Shown one piece after another: positions 1 through 8,882 of a DNA stretch of 40,993 nucleotides. The number at the start of each line of letters is the position of its first letter. Position 1 is the first letter of the stretch. The notes beneath the pieces are model-generated. The model ran no database searches, was not told the origin of the DNA, and worked only from the letters and a program-made list of their open reading frames with translations. The stretch is from positions 1 through 40,993 of the forward strand of contig JAKSSG010000010.1 in assembly GCA_024403185.1 (NCBI GenBank), written 5' to 3'. The position numbers and the translations under genes are program-made. This DNA is from Clostridia bacterium (GTDB lineage: Bacteria > Bacillota > Clostridia > Peptostreptococcales > Anaerovoracaceae).

Positions 1-2210
1 AGATTATCGGTGACAACACTGATAAGTATGCACAGGCTTACTTCCAGTATGACTCCAAAAAGTCAGGCGGCGTTACAATTTCCCACCTGAGATTCGGAGA
101 TGAGCCAATCAGATCAACTTACTATGTAAAACAGGCTGACTTCGTAGCATGCCACAAGGCTGCTTACCTGAACAGATACTACATGGTAGAAGACGTTAAG
201 AAGGGCGGAACATTCCTCCTCAACTGTCCATGGAGCGACGATGAGCTGGATGAAAAGCTCCCTGGAAACGTTAAGAAGTTCATCGCTCAGAACGATGTAC
301 AGTTCTACACATGTGACGCCGTAACAATCGCTAAGGAACTGGGACTTGGAAGCAGAACAAACTCAGTTCTTCAGGCAGCATTCTTCAAACTGGCTAACAT
401 CCTTCCAATCGACGAAGCCGTTGGTTACATGAAGGAAGCCATCAAGAAGACTTACGGACGTAAGGGTCAGAACATCGTAGACATGAACTGTGCAGCAGTT
501 GATGCCGGTGTTAACCGCGTTCACAAGGTTGAAGTTCCGGCTTCATGGGCAGACGCTGAAGGCGACATTACAAAGACAGTAGCAGAAGGCCGTGACAAGC
601 TCCACACTGACTACATCAACAACATCCTCAAGCCTACAAACGGCATGTACGGAGATGACGTTCCTGTATCAGCATTCGACGGACTTGCAAACGGAATGGT
701 TCCATCAGGAACAGCTGCTTTTGAAAAGAGAGGAATCGCAATTGATATTCCTAAGTGGGACGCAAGCAAGTGCATGCAGTGTAACTGGTGCTCATATGTA
801 TGTCCTCATGCAGTAATCAGACCGTTCGTAATGGACGCTGAAGAAGCTGCAGGCTTCGAAGGAATCAAGGTTCCGTTCAAGGATGATAAGGAAAAGTTCT
901 TCTCAATCGGAATCAGTGCTTATGACTGCACAGGCTGCGGATCATGCGCAGACGTATGTCCTGCAAGAGTCAAGGCTCTGGAAATGGTTGACGGAGAAAC
1001 AAATCAGGATGCAGCTCAGGCTGACTTCGATTACCTCTTCAGGGAAATCGGAACAAAGAAGGAACTGGGAAGTGACGAAAGCGTTAAGAAGTCACAGTTC
1101 CTGCAGCCGCTTCTCGAGTTCTCGGGAGCCTGCCCTGGTTGCGGAGAAACTCCATACGCCAAGCTGGTTACACAGCTCTTCGGTGATAGAATGTTCATTG
1201 CCAACGCAACCGGATGTTCATCGATCTGGGGACTTTCAGCACCGGCTTCACCTTACACTGTAAATGCAGAAGGTAAGGGACCTGCATGGGGTAACTCACT
1301 CTTTGAAGACAATGCTGAATTCGGATACGGCATGGCCGTAGCCATGAAGGCAAGAAGACTTGAAATGCAGCACGTTGTTGAGAGACTTGCTGAGAAGGCT
1401 GAATTTGCAGATGCTGCAAAGGCATGGCTCGACAACATGAACTGCGCTGAATGTGCCGGCGAAAAGGGTGACGCTCTGGTAGCCGCATGTGAAGGAAGTG
1501 CAGATGAAGACGCTGTATACGTAGTAGAAAACAAGGACATGCTGCCTAAGCCATCAATGTGGATCTTCGGTGGTGACGGATGGGCTTACGATATCGGTTA
1601 CGGCGGACTCGACCACGTACTGGCATCAGGCGAAAACGTAAACGTTCTCGTATTCGATACAGAAGTTTACTCCAACACAGGCGGACAGTCCTCAAAGTCA
1701 ACTCCAATAGGAGCTGTTGCACAGTTTGCTGCAGCAGGTAAGGCTGTAACAAAGAAGAACCTGGCACAGATTGCCATCGCATACGGATATGTATACGTTG
1801 CACAGATTGCCATGGGAGCTAACCCGGCACAGACTCTGAAGGCTCTGAGAGAAGCTGAAGCATATGATGGTCCATCACTCATCATCTGCTACGCTCCATG
1901 CATCAACCACGGTGTAAAGAAGGGCATGAGCAAGGCTATGCTGGAAATGAAGGAAGCTGTAAGAGCCGGATACTGGAACCTGCTCAGATACAACCCTGCA
2001 GCAGTTGCAGAGAAGAAGAATCCGCTTTCAGTTGACAGTGCACCTCCAACTGAAGATTATGAAGACTTCCTCATGGGCGAAGTAAGATACAACTCACTGA
2101 AGCTGAAGGATCCTGAAAGAGCTGAAAAGCTGTTCAGCGAAGCAGAATCATTCGCTATGGAAAGATATAAGAAGCTTCTCAATCAGAAGAAGAGTCTTGA
2201 GCAGAACTAA
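1..2210 (+). CDS. nifJ: Pyruvate:ferredoxin (flavodoxin) oxidoreductase, 5'-truncated by window edge
   Basis: The reading frame is open from base 3, so the gene begins before the window and about 735 C-terminal residues are present (the full family is about 1,170 aa). It oxidises pyruvate with CoA to acetyl-CoA and CO2 and reduces ferredoxin in the cytoplasm. Visible parts are two [4Fe-4S] ferredoxin motifs (CMQCNWCSYVCP and CTGCGSCADVCP), the CPGCGETPY cluster ligand segment, and the thiamine diphosphate region GDGWAYDIGYGGLDH followed by DTEVYSNTGGQSSKSTP. The C-terminal extension of the single-chain homodimeric enzyme is present. It is followed after 18 nt by nfnA with an AAAGGAG ribosome site, so pyruvate oxidation and ferredoxin/NAD(P) balancing appear co-transcribed. 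The identification is essentially certain; only the 5' end is missing. Confidence 0.97.
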   Translation, partial: IIGDNTDKYAQAYFQYDSKKSGGVTISHLRFGDEPIRSTYYVKQADFVACHKAAYLNRYYMVEDVKKGGTFLLNCPWSDDELDEKLPGNVKKFIAQNDVQFYTCDAVTIAKELGLGSRTNSVLQAAFFKLANILPIDEAVGYMKEAIKKTYGRKGQNIVDMNCAAVDAGVNRVHKVEVPASWADAEGDITKTVAEGRDKLHTDYINNILKPTNGMYGDDVPVSAFDGLANGMVPSGTAAFEKRGIAIDIPKWDASKCMQCNWCSYVCPHAVIRPFVMDAEEAAGFEGIKVPFKDDKEKFFSIGISAYDCTGCGSCADVCPARVKALEMVDGETNQDAAQADFDYLFREIGTKKELGSDESVKKSQFLQPLLEFSGACPGCGETPYAKLVTQLFGDRMFIANATGCSSIWGLSAPASPYTVNAEGKGPAWGNSLFEDNAEFGYGMAVAMKARRLEMQHVVERLAEKAEFADAAKAWLDNMNCAECAGEKGDALVAACEGSADEDAVYVVENKDMLPKPSMWIFGGDGWAYDIGYGGLDHVLASGENVNVLVFDTEVYSNTGGQSSKSTPIGAVAQFAAAGKAVTKKNLAQIAIAYGYVYVAQIAMGANPAQTLKALREAEAYDGPSLIICYAPCINHGVKKGMSKAMLEMKEAVRAGYWNLLRYNPAAVAEKKNPLSVDSAPPTEDYEDFLMGEVRYNSLKLKDPERAEKLFSEAESFAMERYKKLLNQKKSLEQN

Positions 2211-2228
2211 GAGAAAGGAGTAGATACA

Positions 2229-3077
2229 ATGTTCAAAGTAGTTAAAAGAAGACAATTAAACGACAACATGTTTTGGCTTGTAATTGAAGCTCCTCTCGTA
2301 GCTCGCAAAGCCAAGCCTGGACAGTTTGTAATTCTGATTACAGACGAATTCGGTGAAAGAATTCCTCTCACCATGGCAGGACACGATTCAGAAGCAGGCA
2401 CAATCGACCTGATCTTTGCAGCAGTAGGCAGAACAACAATGCTCATGTCACAGCTGCAGGAAGGCGATGCTCTGCTGGACGTAGTAGGACCTCTCGGCAA
2501 GCCGACTGAAATGGACGGTCTGAAGAGAGTATGCGTTGTTGGCGGCGGTACAGGTAACGCACTGGCATACCCACTCGCCTGCGGAATGCATGATCACGGC
2601 GTAGAAGTTGACATGATCTGCGGATACAAGAGCAAGGATCTGGTTATTCTGGAAGACGAATTCAGAGCCGGCGTAGACAACCTTTACATGATGACAGACG
2701 ACGGAACATACGGCGAAAAGGGATTCACTACAGACAAGCTCAAGGAGCTGATCGAATCAGGAAGAGAATATGATGAAATCGTTGCAGTAGGACCTCCGAT
2801 GATGATGAAGTTCACATGCAAGATGGCATCAGATTACGGCATCCACTCAATCGCATCACTGACAGCTTACATGATTGACGGTACAGGAATGTGCGGCGGC
2901 TGCAGATGCAAGATCGGTGGAGAAGACAAGTTCGTATGCGTTGACGGCCCTGAATTTGACGGAGCACTCGTAGACTGGGATGACCTCATCAAGAGATCAA
3001 ACTACTACAAGGAGCAGGAAGCTGAAGACAGAGCTCACGTATGCAGATTAACAGGAGGTGTTCGTTACAATGATTAA
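2229..3077 (+). CDS. nfnA: NfnA: NADH-dependent ferredoxin:NADP+ oxidoreductase, small FAD/[2Fe-2S] subunit (sulfide dehydrogenase beta-like)
   Basis: This 282-aa protein matches the FNR-like subunit of the electron-bifurcating NfnAB transhydrogenase. That complex couples reduced ferredoxin plus NADH to the reduction of two NADP+ in the cytosol. It shows the FAD-binding barrel (RIPLTMAG near residue 50), the nucleotide-binding CVVGGGTGNALAYPLA near residue 102, and a C-terminal cysteine cluster CGGCRCKIGG...FVCVDGPEFDG that binds [2Fe-2S]. The start ATG follows AGAAAGGAG. The stop overlaps the nfnB start by 8 nt, which implies translational coupling and equal subunit synthesis. The same architecture is annotated as SudB/GltB-like in some genomes, but the adjacent nfnB and nifJ favour the Nfn assignment. 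Confidence 0.93.
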   Translation: MFKVVKRRQLNDNMFWLVIEAPLVARKAKPGQFVILITDEFGERIPLTMAGHDSEAGTIDLIFAAVGRTTMLMSQLQEGDALLDVVGPLGKPTEMDGLKRVCVVGGGTGNALAYPLACGMHDHGVEVDMICGYKSKDLVILEDEFRAGVDNLYMMTDDGTYGEKGFTTDKLKELIESGREYDEIVAVGPPMMMKFTCKMASDYGIHSIASLTAYMIDGTGMCGGCRCKIGGEDKFVCVDGPEFDGALVDWDDLIKRSNYYKEQEAEDRAHVCRLTGGVRYND

Positions 3078-4455
3078 TTTAGTAAAGAATCAGAACCCGA
3101 TGCCTGAACAGGCACCAGACGTTCGTAATAAGAACTTCCTGGAAGTAGCAGAAGGTTACACAGAACAGATGGCAATCAACGAAGCAATGAGATGTCTCAA
3201 CTGCAGAAAAAAGCCTTGCGTAGCTGGTTGCCCTGTAAACATCAAAATTCCTGACTTCATTGCACAGGTTGCAATCGGAGAATTTGAAGAAGCATATCAG
3301 ATTATTTCCGAAGACTCATCACTTCCGGCAATCTGCGGAAGAGTATGTCCTCAGGAAAACCAGTGCCAGGGCAGATGTGTTCGCTGCGAAAAGGGCGAAT
3401 CAGTAGCTATCGGCAGACTGGAAAGATTCGTAGCTGACTGGCACGCAGCAAACTACGGCGATGAGGAAATCAAGCCTGTAGATACTAACGGCCACAAGGT
3501 TGCAGTAATCGGTGCAGGTCCTGCAGGACTGGCATGTGCCGGAGATCTGGTTAACAAGGGATATGAAGTTACTGTTTATGAAGCACTTCACAAGACTGGC
3601 GGCGTACTGGTTTACGGTATTCCACAGTTCAGACTTCCTAAGGAAATCGTTGCTGCAGAAGTTGCAAAGCTGGAAGCAAAGGGCGTTAAGTTCGTAACTG
3701 ACGCTGTTGTAGGCAGAGCAATCACTGTAGATGAACTCATGCAGGAAGAAGGATTTGAATCAGTATTCATCGGAACAGGAGCAGGCCTGCCGTCATTCAT
3801 GAGCATCCCTGGCGAAAACTACATCGGCGTATGCTCAGCAAACGAATATCTGACAAGAATCAACCTGATGAAGGCTTATCTGCCTGAATATGATACTCCA
3901 ATCATGAAGGGCGACAGAATCGCAGTAGTAGGCGGCGGAAACGTTGCAATGGACGCTGCAAGATGTGCCAAGAGAATGGGCGCTTCAGAAGTATACGTTA
4001 TCTATCGTCGTAGCATGGAAGAACTTCCTGCAAGAGCAGAAGAAGTACACCACGCTATCGAAGAAGGCATCATCTTCAAGCTCCTGAACAATCCTGTTCA
4101 GATTCTGGATGATGGCGACGGAAACGTTAGAGCAATCGAATGCGTTCAGATGGAACTGGGCGAACCTGATGCATCAGGAAGACGTCGTCCAATCGAAATC
4201 AAGGGTTCAAACTTCGAAATTCCTGTAGACATGGTAATCATGTCAATCGGAACAAAGCTGAACACTCTGATTCTTGACACTACTGATAAGCTTGAAGCCA
4301 ACCAGAAGGGTGGTATCGGCACTGACGATGGCGCAGCAACAAACCGTGAAGGAATCTTCGCAGGCGGCGATGCTGTAACAGGCGCAGCAACAGTAATCAA
4401 GGCAATGGGAGCAGGCAAGGTTGCCGCAGCTTCAATTGACGAATATCTGAAATAA
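3070..4455 (+). CDS. nfnB: NfnB: large FAD/[4Fe-4S] subunit of electron-bifurcating transhydrogenase (GltD/SudA-like)
   Basis: This 461-aa flavoprotein houses the bifurcating FAD and two [4Fe-4S] clusters of NfnAB. N-terminal cysteines are seen in CLNCRKKPCVAGCP and CGRVCPQENQCQGRC. The FAD Rossmann motif is VAVIGAGPAGLACAGDL (about residue 146). The NADP(H) motif is VVGGGNVAMDAARCAKRMG (about residue 295), and the C-terminal FAD loop is GIFAGGDAVTGAATVIKAMGAG. I chose ATG 3070 rather than the upstream GTG 3058 because AGGAGGTG at 3053-3060 lies at ideal distance from 3070 and would overlap the GTG. The 3' end carries a 12-bp direct repeat (GGCGCAGCAACA at 4330-4341 and 4381-4392) that explains the deleted copy near 8645. 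A strong terminator follows. Confidence 0.94.
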   Translation: MINLVKNQNPMPEQAPDVRNKNFLEVAEGYTEQMAINEAMRCLNCRKKPCVAGCPVNIKIPDFIAQVAIGEFEEAYQIISEDSSLPAICGRVCPQENQCQGRCVRCEKGESVAIGRLERFVADWHAANYGDEEIKPVDTNGHKVAVIGAGPAGLACAGDLVNKGYEVTVYEALHKTGGVLVYGIPQFRLPKEIVAAEVAKLEAKGVKFVTDAVVGRAITVDELMQEEGFESVFIGTGAGLPSFMSIPGENYIGVCSANEYLTRINLMKAYLPEYDTPIMKGDRIAVVGGGNVAMDAARCAKRMGASEVYVIYRRSMEELPARAEEVHHAIEEGIIFKLLNNPVQILDDGDGNVRAIECVQMELGEPDASGRRRPIEIKGSNFEIPVDMVIMSIGTKLNTLILDTTDKLEANQKGGIGTDDGAATNREGIFAGGDAVTGAATVIKAMGAGKVAAASIDEYLK

Positions 4456-4467
4456 TATTAAGGGCTA

Positions 4468-4507
4468 AACAGGGGGCGCGGCATTAGCGCCCCCTGTTGT
4501 CATTTTT
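4468..4507 (+). terminator. Rho-independent terminator of the nifJ-nfnAB operon
   Basis: A perfect 12-bp stem (AACAGGGGGCGC at 4468-4479 pairing with GCGCCCCCTGTT at 4487-4498) has a 7-nt loop and is followed by GTCATTTTT. It ends the operon immediately upstream of the first CDF gene. Confidence 0.92.
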
Positions 4508-4508
4508 G

Positions 4509-4517
4509 TGATATAAT
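4509..4517 (+). promoter_or_regulatory. Extended -10 promoter for CDF1, predicted leaderless start
   Basis: TGATATAAT at 4509-4517 is a perfect extended -10 (TGnTATAAT). No recognisable -35 lies 17 bp upstream, because that position falls in the terminator stem. Seven to eight bases downstream is the A of the CDF1 start codon at 4525, and no Shine-Dalgarno sequence fits between, so the transcript may be leaderless. This is inferred from sequence only. Confidence 0.5.
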
Positions 4518-4524
4518 AATAGGC

Positions 4525-5691
4525 ATGAAAGAATTAATATGGAAAAAGTTCGTTAAGGACTACGAGAACATCAAAGACCCCGAAGTAAGGGGCAGATACA
4601 CCAAGCTCACGGGAACTCTGGGTATTCTTGTAAACAGTGTTCTCTGCGTCATCAAAATAGTGCTTGGTCTGGCAATCAATTCAATAGCAGTCGTGGCTGA
4701 CGGAGCTCACGACCTCGCTGACTCAATGGCCGCCTGTATAACTCTCGTAGGGGCAAGAATCGCCCGAAAACCTGCAGACAAGAATCACCCGTACGGACAT
4801 GCCAGAGTGGAATATCTCTGCAGTCTTGTTGTGTCTGCAATCGTGCTGATTGTTGGTTTTGAACTGATGAAGACATCAATAGGCAAGTGCATTAACCCGG
4901 TTGAAACGGATTTCTCATGGCTCATGGTAGGCTTCATGGTGCTGGCAATTGTAATGAAGGGCTCATCGGCTCTCTTCACAATCGCAACCGGCAAGCATAT
5001 CAGTTCGTTTCCTGTAATAGCAGCAGGAACAGATAACAGGAACGATGTAATATCCAGTATCATCATTGTAATAGGAATGCTTATTCATCATTTCGCCGGT
5101 CTGGAACTGGACGGTTACATGGGATGTCTGGTTTCCCTGTTCATTCTCTATTCCGGAGTTGAGTTGATCAAGGAAACGGTCAGTCCGCTGCTGGGAGAAC
5201 CGCCTGAACAGGAAACTGTTGATGCCATGCATGAAATAATCATGTCACATCCGGAAATCATCGGTGTGCATGATATGGTTGTATATAATTATGGACCGGG
5301 CAAGGAATTTGCATCATTCCATGCAGAAGTTGATTCCCGCGGAGACATCATGGAACTTCACGACGTCATAGATAATATCGAGAAGGAAATTCACGATGCA
5401 CTTAAAATGACAGTAACCTGCCACATGGACCCAATCGAGGTCAATAATCCTATCCGCATCAGCATGCAGAGCGTTATTGCAAAGGCAATAATGAATCTGG
5501 ACGGTGTGCAGAGCTATCACGACCTGAGAGTGGTTCCCGGCAGAACACATACAAACATCATATTTGACCTGATTCTTGAACCGGGATGCAAAACCAGCCG
5601 CGACTTGATTTATGAAACTCTGGCTGATGCAATCAAGAAAGAAAACGACAGCTACGAAACCGTAATCAATTTCGATAATGCTTATATCTAA
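4525..5691 (+). CDS. Cation diffusion facilitator (CDF) family transporter, paralog 1 (likely Mn2+-type)
   Basis: This 388-aa membrane antiporter of the CDF family exports divalent metal in exchange for protons. Visible features are the TM2 metal site D59-GAH-D63, the HPYGHARVEY signature at about residues 88-97, and the TM5 site D170-NRN-D174. A long cytoplasmic dimerisation domain follows from about residue 215. It contains a second ACT-like metal-binding stretch ending in HTNIIFDLILEPG. Known family pattern: zinc/iron members have HxxxD in TM5, whereas DxxxD in both TM2 and TM5 is typical of Mn2+ exporters. Manganese is therefore my inferred substrate. The closest relative in the window is the second CDF gene (9628-10794), which has exactly the same length. 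The HD-GYP gene follows after 26 nt. Confidence 0.9.
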   Translation: MKELIWKKFVKDYENIKDPEVRGRYTKLTGTLGILVNSVLCVIKIVLGLAINSIAVVADGAHDLADSMAACITLVGARIARKPADKNHPYGHARVEYLCSLVVSAIVLIVGFELMKTSIGKCINPVETDFSWLMVGFMVLAIVMKGSSALFTIATGKHISSFPVIAAGTDNRNDVISSIIIVIGMLIHHFAGLELDGYMGCLVSLFILYSGVELIKETVSPLLGEPPEQETVDAMHEIIMSHPEIIGVHDMVVYNYGPGKEFASFHAEVDSRGDIMELHDVIDNIEKEIHDALKMTVTCHMDPIEVNNPIRISMQSVIAKAIMNLDGVQSYHDLRVVPGRTHTNIIFDLILEPGCKTSRDLIYETLADAIKKENDSYETVINFDNAYI

Positions 5692-5717
5692 ACTATCATT
5701 TTTCGGAGGCAGGCTTA

Positions 5718-8573
5718 ATGAGCATTGACAAGAATGAAATACTGAGTGTTCTTGCGGAAGACTTCCATTACGTTGACTACATAAATGTAAATCCTGACAA
5801 GGGCGACGATGAAATCGAAAACATAAGAAGGAACGATTTCATTGAATCATACGTTCCGGAACTCAGAACGGAACTTAAATTCACAAAGAGGCTGGATGCC
5901 TTCATGGAGGGCATTGTCTACGGTCCTGACAGGAAGCATTTCTATGCGGCAACAAGAAGATTTGTGATACTTGAACATCTGAAGGCTGATGGTCTGTATT
6001 ATGTCGGCTTTAGAATCAAGACCGATGAAGGAATCTTCAGATGTGAGATGAAATTCATCTCCTTCAATGAAGGCTTTGTTGTAGGAGGACACAGAATAGA
6101 GTCCGGTGCCAAGAAGGAAGTGGATCATTCCAGAATACTGGAGGGCCTTTTGGGAGACTATGATGCTGTATTCAGTATAGATGCAGATAATGACACCATT
6201 TCCACAATCAGAATCAGTTACCAGTACGGTAAACAGTTTGTGCGCATTCCTGAAAACAGCAGTTACTCCGAACGTATAAATGACGGTGTACTACGCAATG
6301 TGGCTCCAAAGGACAGGAAGCATGTACACAATCATTTTGATACGGAACATGTTCTGGAAATGCTCAAATACAAGGCCGCCTATGCCGTTCAGTATAAAGT
6401 TCTGAACAATGCAGGCGAGGAGCTGTACTATGAAGCAAAGTTTGCCAGAATTCAGATTGAAGAGGGCAATCACTTTGTTCTGGGAATAAGAAACGTTGAC
6501 TGGTCCCTCAGGGAAAGCCTGAAGAACGAAATAATCGTCAAATGCATAGCAAATGACTTTGACTGTGTAATATACATGGACCTGGAGAATGATTTCAAGG
6601 AGACATTCTACAGGAACAGTCCGCTCTTTGAAGAACTCATGCCGGGATGGACCGAGCTTTCGAATTTTCATGACAGGGCGGAATTGTTCTTTGACAGACT
6701 TGTATATCCTGAAGACAGGGAACGAGTGAAATTCGAAGCAGGCAAGGATTATGTTATTGAACAGCTTAGAAATAAACTGGCATATTTCTGCAATTTCCGC
6801 ATTATCATAAATGAGGAAATTCGTTTCTATCAGATGAAATTTACAGCTGACATTGTTGATGGCAAGGCAGTTGGAATAATTGTCGGATTCCACGATGTGG
6901 ATGACGAAATCAGACAGGAGCTGGAACGGGAAACACAGTTAACCGAAGCCAAGCAGAAGGCTGAAGAAATCATCATGAAGAGGACGGCGGAGCTCCGTGA
7001 AAGAAACAGGGAGCTGGCCAGGACTAACGACGAAATCGTAGAACTTCTGGGCGATGTTGTTGAAATGCGTGACAGTGAAAGCGGCCAGCACATCGTCAGA
7101 GTCAAGGCCTTTACATACATTCTGGCTGACTGCGTGAGAAACACACTGCCGGAATACGAGCTTACGGAAGAGGATGTTGAACTTATTACTTCGGCCAGTG
7201 CACTTCATGACGTGGGTAAAATACTCATTTCCGATGCCATTCTCCTCAAGCCGGGAAAGCTTACCGATGAAGAATTTGAAATCATGAAGGGCCACAGCTC
7301 CAAGGGCTGCGACATACTGAGAAAAGCATCAAGAAACTGGGGCGCAAAGTATCTGAACATCGCGCTGGACATCTGCCATTACCATCATGAGAAGTGGGAC
7401 GGAAGGGGATATCCCGAAGGTCTCAAGGGCGACCAGATACCGATTTCGGCACAGATAGTGTCCGTAGCCGACTGTTTCGATGCCCTGACAACAAAGCGTG
7501 TCTATAAGGAGGTATACGAAGCCGAGACGGCCTTTGAGATGATAATTGAGGGCAAATGCGGCAAGTTCTCAGATAAACTCCTGTGCTGCCTTAAAGCATG
7601 CAGAGATGCCTTCCTTGAAGCGACGGCTAACCCGGAGACATTCATTCGCGGATATCTTGGACAGGCGCATGAAATAGAAATACTTAAAGACCTGTCAATT
7701 CTTCTTGTCGACGATGATGCCATAAGCCGCAAAGTCAACAGGGAAATCCTGGAGGCACGCGGTGCGGTTGTCAGAGAAGCGTCAAGTTACAGAGAGACCC
7801 TTGATCTGTTCAGGGAAATGCAAACCCTGGATGCCATTATAATGGATGTTTATATGCCGGGCATGGATGGAATCGAACTGACAAGAAGAATCAGGGATAT
7901 GGAGCATAATTATGCGGACAGAGTTCCAATCGTTGCATTTACAGCTGATACCAATGATTCCGCAATTCACAGAATGGTTGATGCAGGAGCAGACGGAGGA
8001 ATCACAAAGCCTCTGGTTGTTTCGGAGCTGACAAAGATTCTTCTCTCAAGCATCAGAAGCCGTTCAGAAACCATGGAGCGAAAGCTGGCAGCCACCATAA
8101 GGGCGGCAAATACCGATGCACTGACAAAGGTTAAGAGCATTACCGCATATACTGACATGGTTGCAGATCTTACAGATGAAATGAAGAGCGCATTTCCTCA
8201 TGACTTTGCAATTGTAATGAGTGACATTAACGGTCTGAAAAATGTAAACGACACCTACGGTCATGATGTGGGTGATGTTTACATCAAGAACTGTTGCAGA
8301 ATCATCTGCGAGGTATTTAACCACAGCCCGGTATTCAGAATCGGCGGAGATGAATTTGTTGCTATTCTTCAGGGCTCTGATTACGAGAAACGCGAAGAGA
8401 AGATAAAGAGGCTCGAAGAAAAAGTGAAGGCCGCCGAAAAAATAGAAGATGTAATTTCCGGCAAGGCATCATTTGCCTTCGGCTTGGCAGAGTATGAGCG
8501 CGAAGAGGATATTTCAGTCAGCGACGTAGTAAAACGCGCAGATGAGAGAATGTATGAAAATAAGCACAAATAA
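5718..8573 (+). CDS. Hybrid c-di-GMP signalling protein: sensory N-terminus, HD-GYP, receiver (REC), GGDEF
   Basis: This is a 951-aa soluble multidomain protein. The first 400 residues look like repeated PAS-like sensory modules (repeated blocks around FYAATRRF, YYEAKFARI and FYQMKF) that I cannot assign firmly. A coiled-coil linker follows (about 400-440). The HD-GYP phosphodiesterase domain has HD at 497-498 and GYP at 564-566, with HYHHEKWDGRGYP intact. A receiver domain follows with D665-D666, phospho-acceptor D710 in MDVYMPG and K764. The C-terminal GGDEF diguanylate cyclase has GGDEF intact at 876-880, but no RxxD inhibitory site is visible five residues upstream. No transmembrane segment is obvious. 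GGAGG at 5705-5709 precedes the ATG. Both c-di-GMP synthesis and breakdown sites appear intact; the signal sensed is unknown. Confidence 0.88.
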   Translation: MSIDKNEILSVLAEDFHYVDYINVNPDKGDDEIENIRRNDFIESYVPELRTELKFTKRLDAFMEGIVYGPDRKHFYAATRRFVILEHLKADGLYYVGFRIKTDEGIFRCEMKFISFNEGFVVGGHRIESGAKKEVDHSRILEGLLGDYDAVFSIDADNDTISTIRISYQYGKQFVRIPENSSYSERINDGVLRNVAPKDRKHVHNHFDTEHVLEMLKYKAAYAVQYKVLNNAGEELYYEAKFARIQIEEGNHFVLGIRNVDWSLRESLKNEIIVKCIANDFDCVIYMDLENDFKETFYRNSPLFEELMPGWTELSNFHDRAELFFDRLVYPEDRERVKFEAGKDYVIEQLRNKLAYFCNFRIIINEEIRFYQMKFTADIVDGKAVGIIVGFHDVDDEIRQELERETQLTEAKQKAEEIIMKRTAELRERNRELARTNDEIVELLGDVVEMRDSESGQHIVRVKAFTYILADCVRNTLPEYELTEEDVELITSASALHDVGKILISDAILLKPGKLTDEEFEIMKGHSSKGCDILRKASRNWGAKYLNIALDICHYHHEKWDGRGYPEGLKGDQIPISAQIVSVADCFDALTTKRVYKEVYEAETAFEMIIEGKCGKFSDKLLCCLKACRDAFLEATANPETFIRGYLGQAHEIEILKDLSILLVDDDAISRKVNREILEARGAVVREASSYRETLDLFREMQTLDAIIMDVYMPGMDGIELTRRIRDMEHNYADRVPIVAFTADTNDSAIHRMVDAGADGGITKPLVVSELTKILLSSIRSRSETMERKLAATIRAANTDALTKVKSITAYTDMVADLTDEMKSAFPHDFAIVMSDINGLKNVNDTYGHDVGDVYIKNCCRIICEVFNHSPVFRIGGDEFVAILQGSDYEKREEKIKRLEEKVKAAEKIEDVISGKASFAFGLAEYEREEDISVSDVVKRADERMYENKHK

Positions 8574-8601
8574 AATGCTTGTTTTGGTATAACAATTCAA
8601 T

Positions 8602-8629
8602 TTGACAGGCTAGTACAAAAAAATAAATG
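8602..8629 (+). promoter_or_regulatory. Possible promoter upstream of the nfnB remnant
   Basis: A consensus -35 TTGACA at 8602-8607 is followed after 16 bp by TAAATG, a poor -10. GAGGTGA at 8634-8640 then gives a good ribosome site for the ATG at 8645. The 14-nt leader GATTTGAGGTGAAA is shared with the leader of the saccharopine-dehydrogenase-like gene at 38750. Confidence 0.3.
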
Positions 8630-8644
8630 ATTTGAGGTGAAATA

Positions 8645-8755
8645 ATGAGTAAAAAGGGTGGCATCGGCACTGACGATGGCGCAGCAACAGTAATCAAGGC
8701 AATGGGAGCAGGCAAGGTTGCCGCAGCTTCAATTGACGAATTCCTCGGCAAATAA
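8645..8755 (+). pseudogene. nfnB 3'-end remnant with an internal 51-bp deletion (36-codon ORF)
   Basis: A 36-codon open frame has its own ribosome site (GAGGTGA). Bases 8654-8740 match nfnB 4306-4443 at 86 of 87 positions once 51 bp of nfnB are removed. The missing segment lies exactly between two 12-bp direct repeats in nfnB (GGCGCAGCAACA), and only one copy remains here, so slippage or recombination between the repeats explains it. The encoded piece lacks the GIFAGGDAV FAD loop and everything before it, so no enzyme activity is possible. Its last codons (EFLGK instead of EYLK) differ from nfnB, so the donor may be another NfnB/GltD paralog. A terminator follows. It could still be expressed as a small peptide, but decay is the simpler reading. 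Confidence 0.75.
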
Positions 8756-8797
8756 GCCGGATACATTCAAGCAAAAGCAGGTCACATGATCTGATAG

Positions 8798-8828
8798 ACC
8801 CCGGGAATTAAATTTCCTGGGGTTTTTT
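8798..8828 (+). terminator. Rho-independent terminator after the nfnB remnant
   Basis: ACCCCGGGAA at 8798-8807 pairs with TTCCTGGGGT at 8814-8823 (10 bp with one G-T wobble) around a 6-nt loop, followed by six T residues (8823-8828). Confidence 0.88.
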
Positions 8829-8882
8829 GTATCTTAAATCCAGGATTTGATGTAAAATAAAAAGGAAGAAAAGGAATTAATC

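Noticed and set aside
3058..3069. Earlier GTG start for nfnB
   Set aside because: The GTG overlaps the AGGAGGTG ribosome site that serves the ATG at 3070.
6291..6893. 200-aa minus-strand ORF opposite the HD-GYP protein
   Set aside because: It lies wholly inside a well-supported gene, with no ribosome site and no family resemblance.
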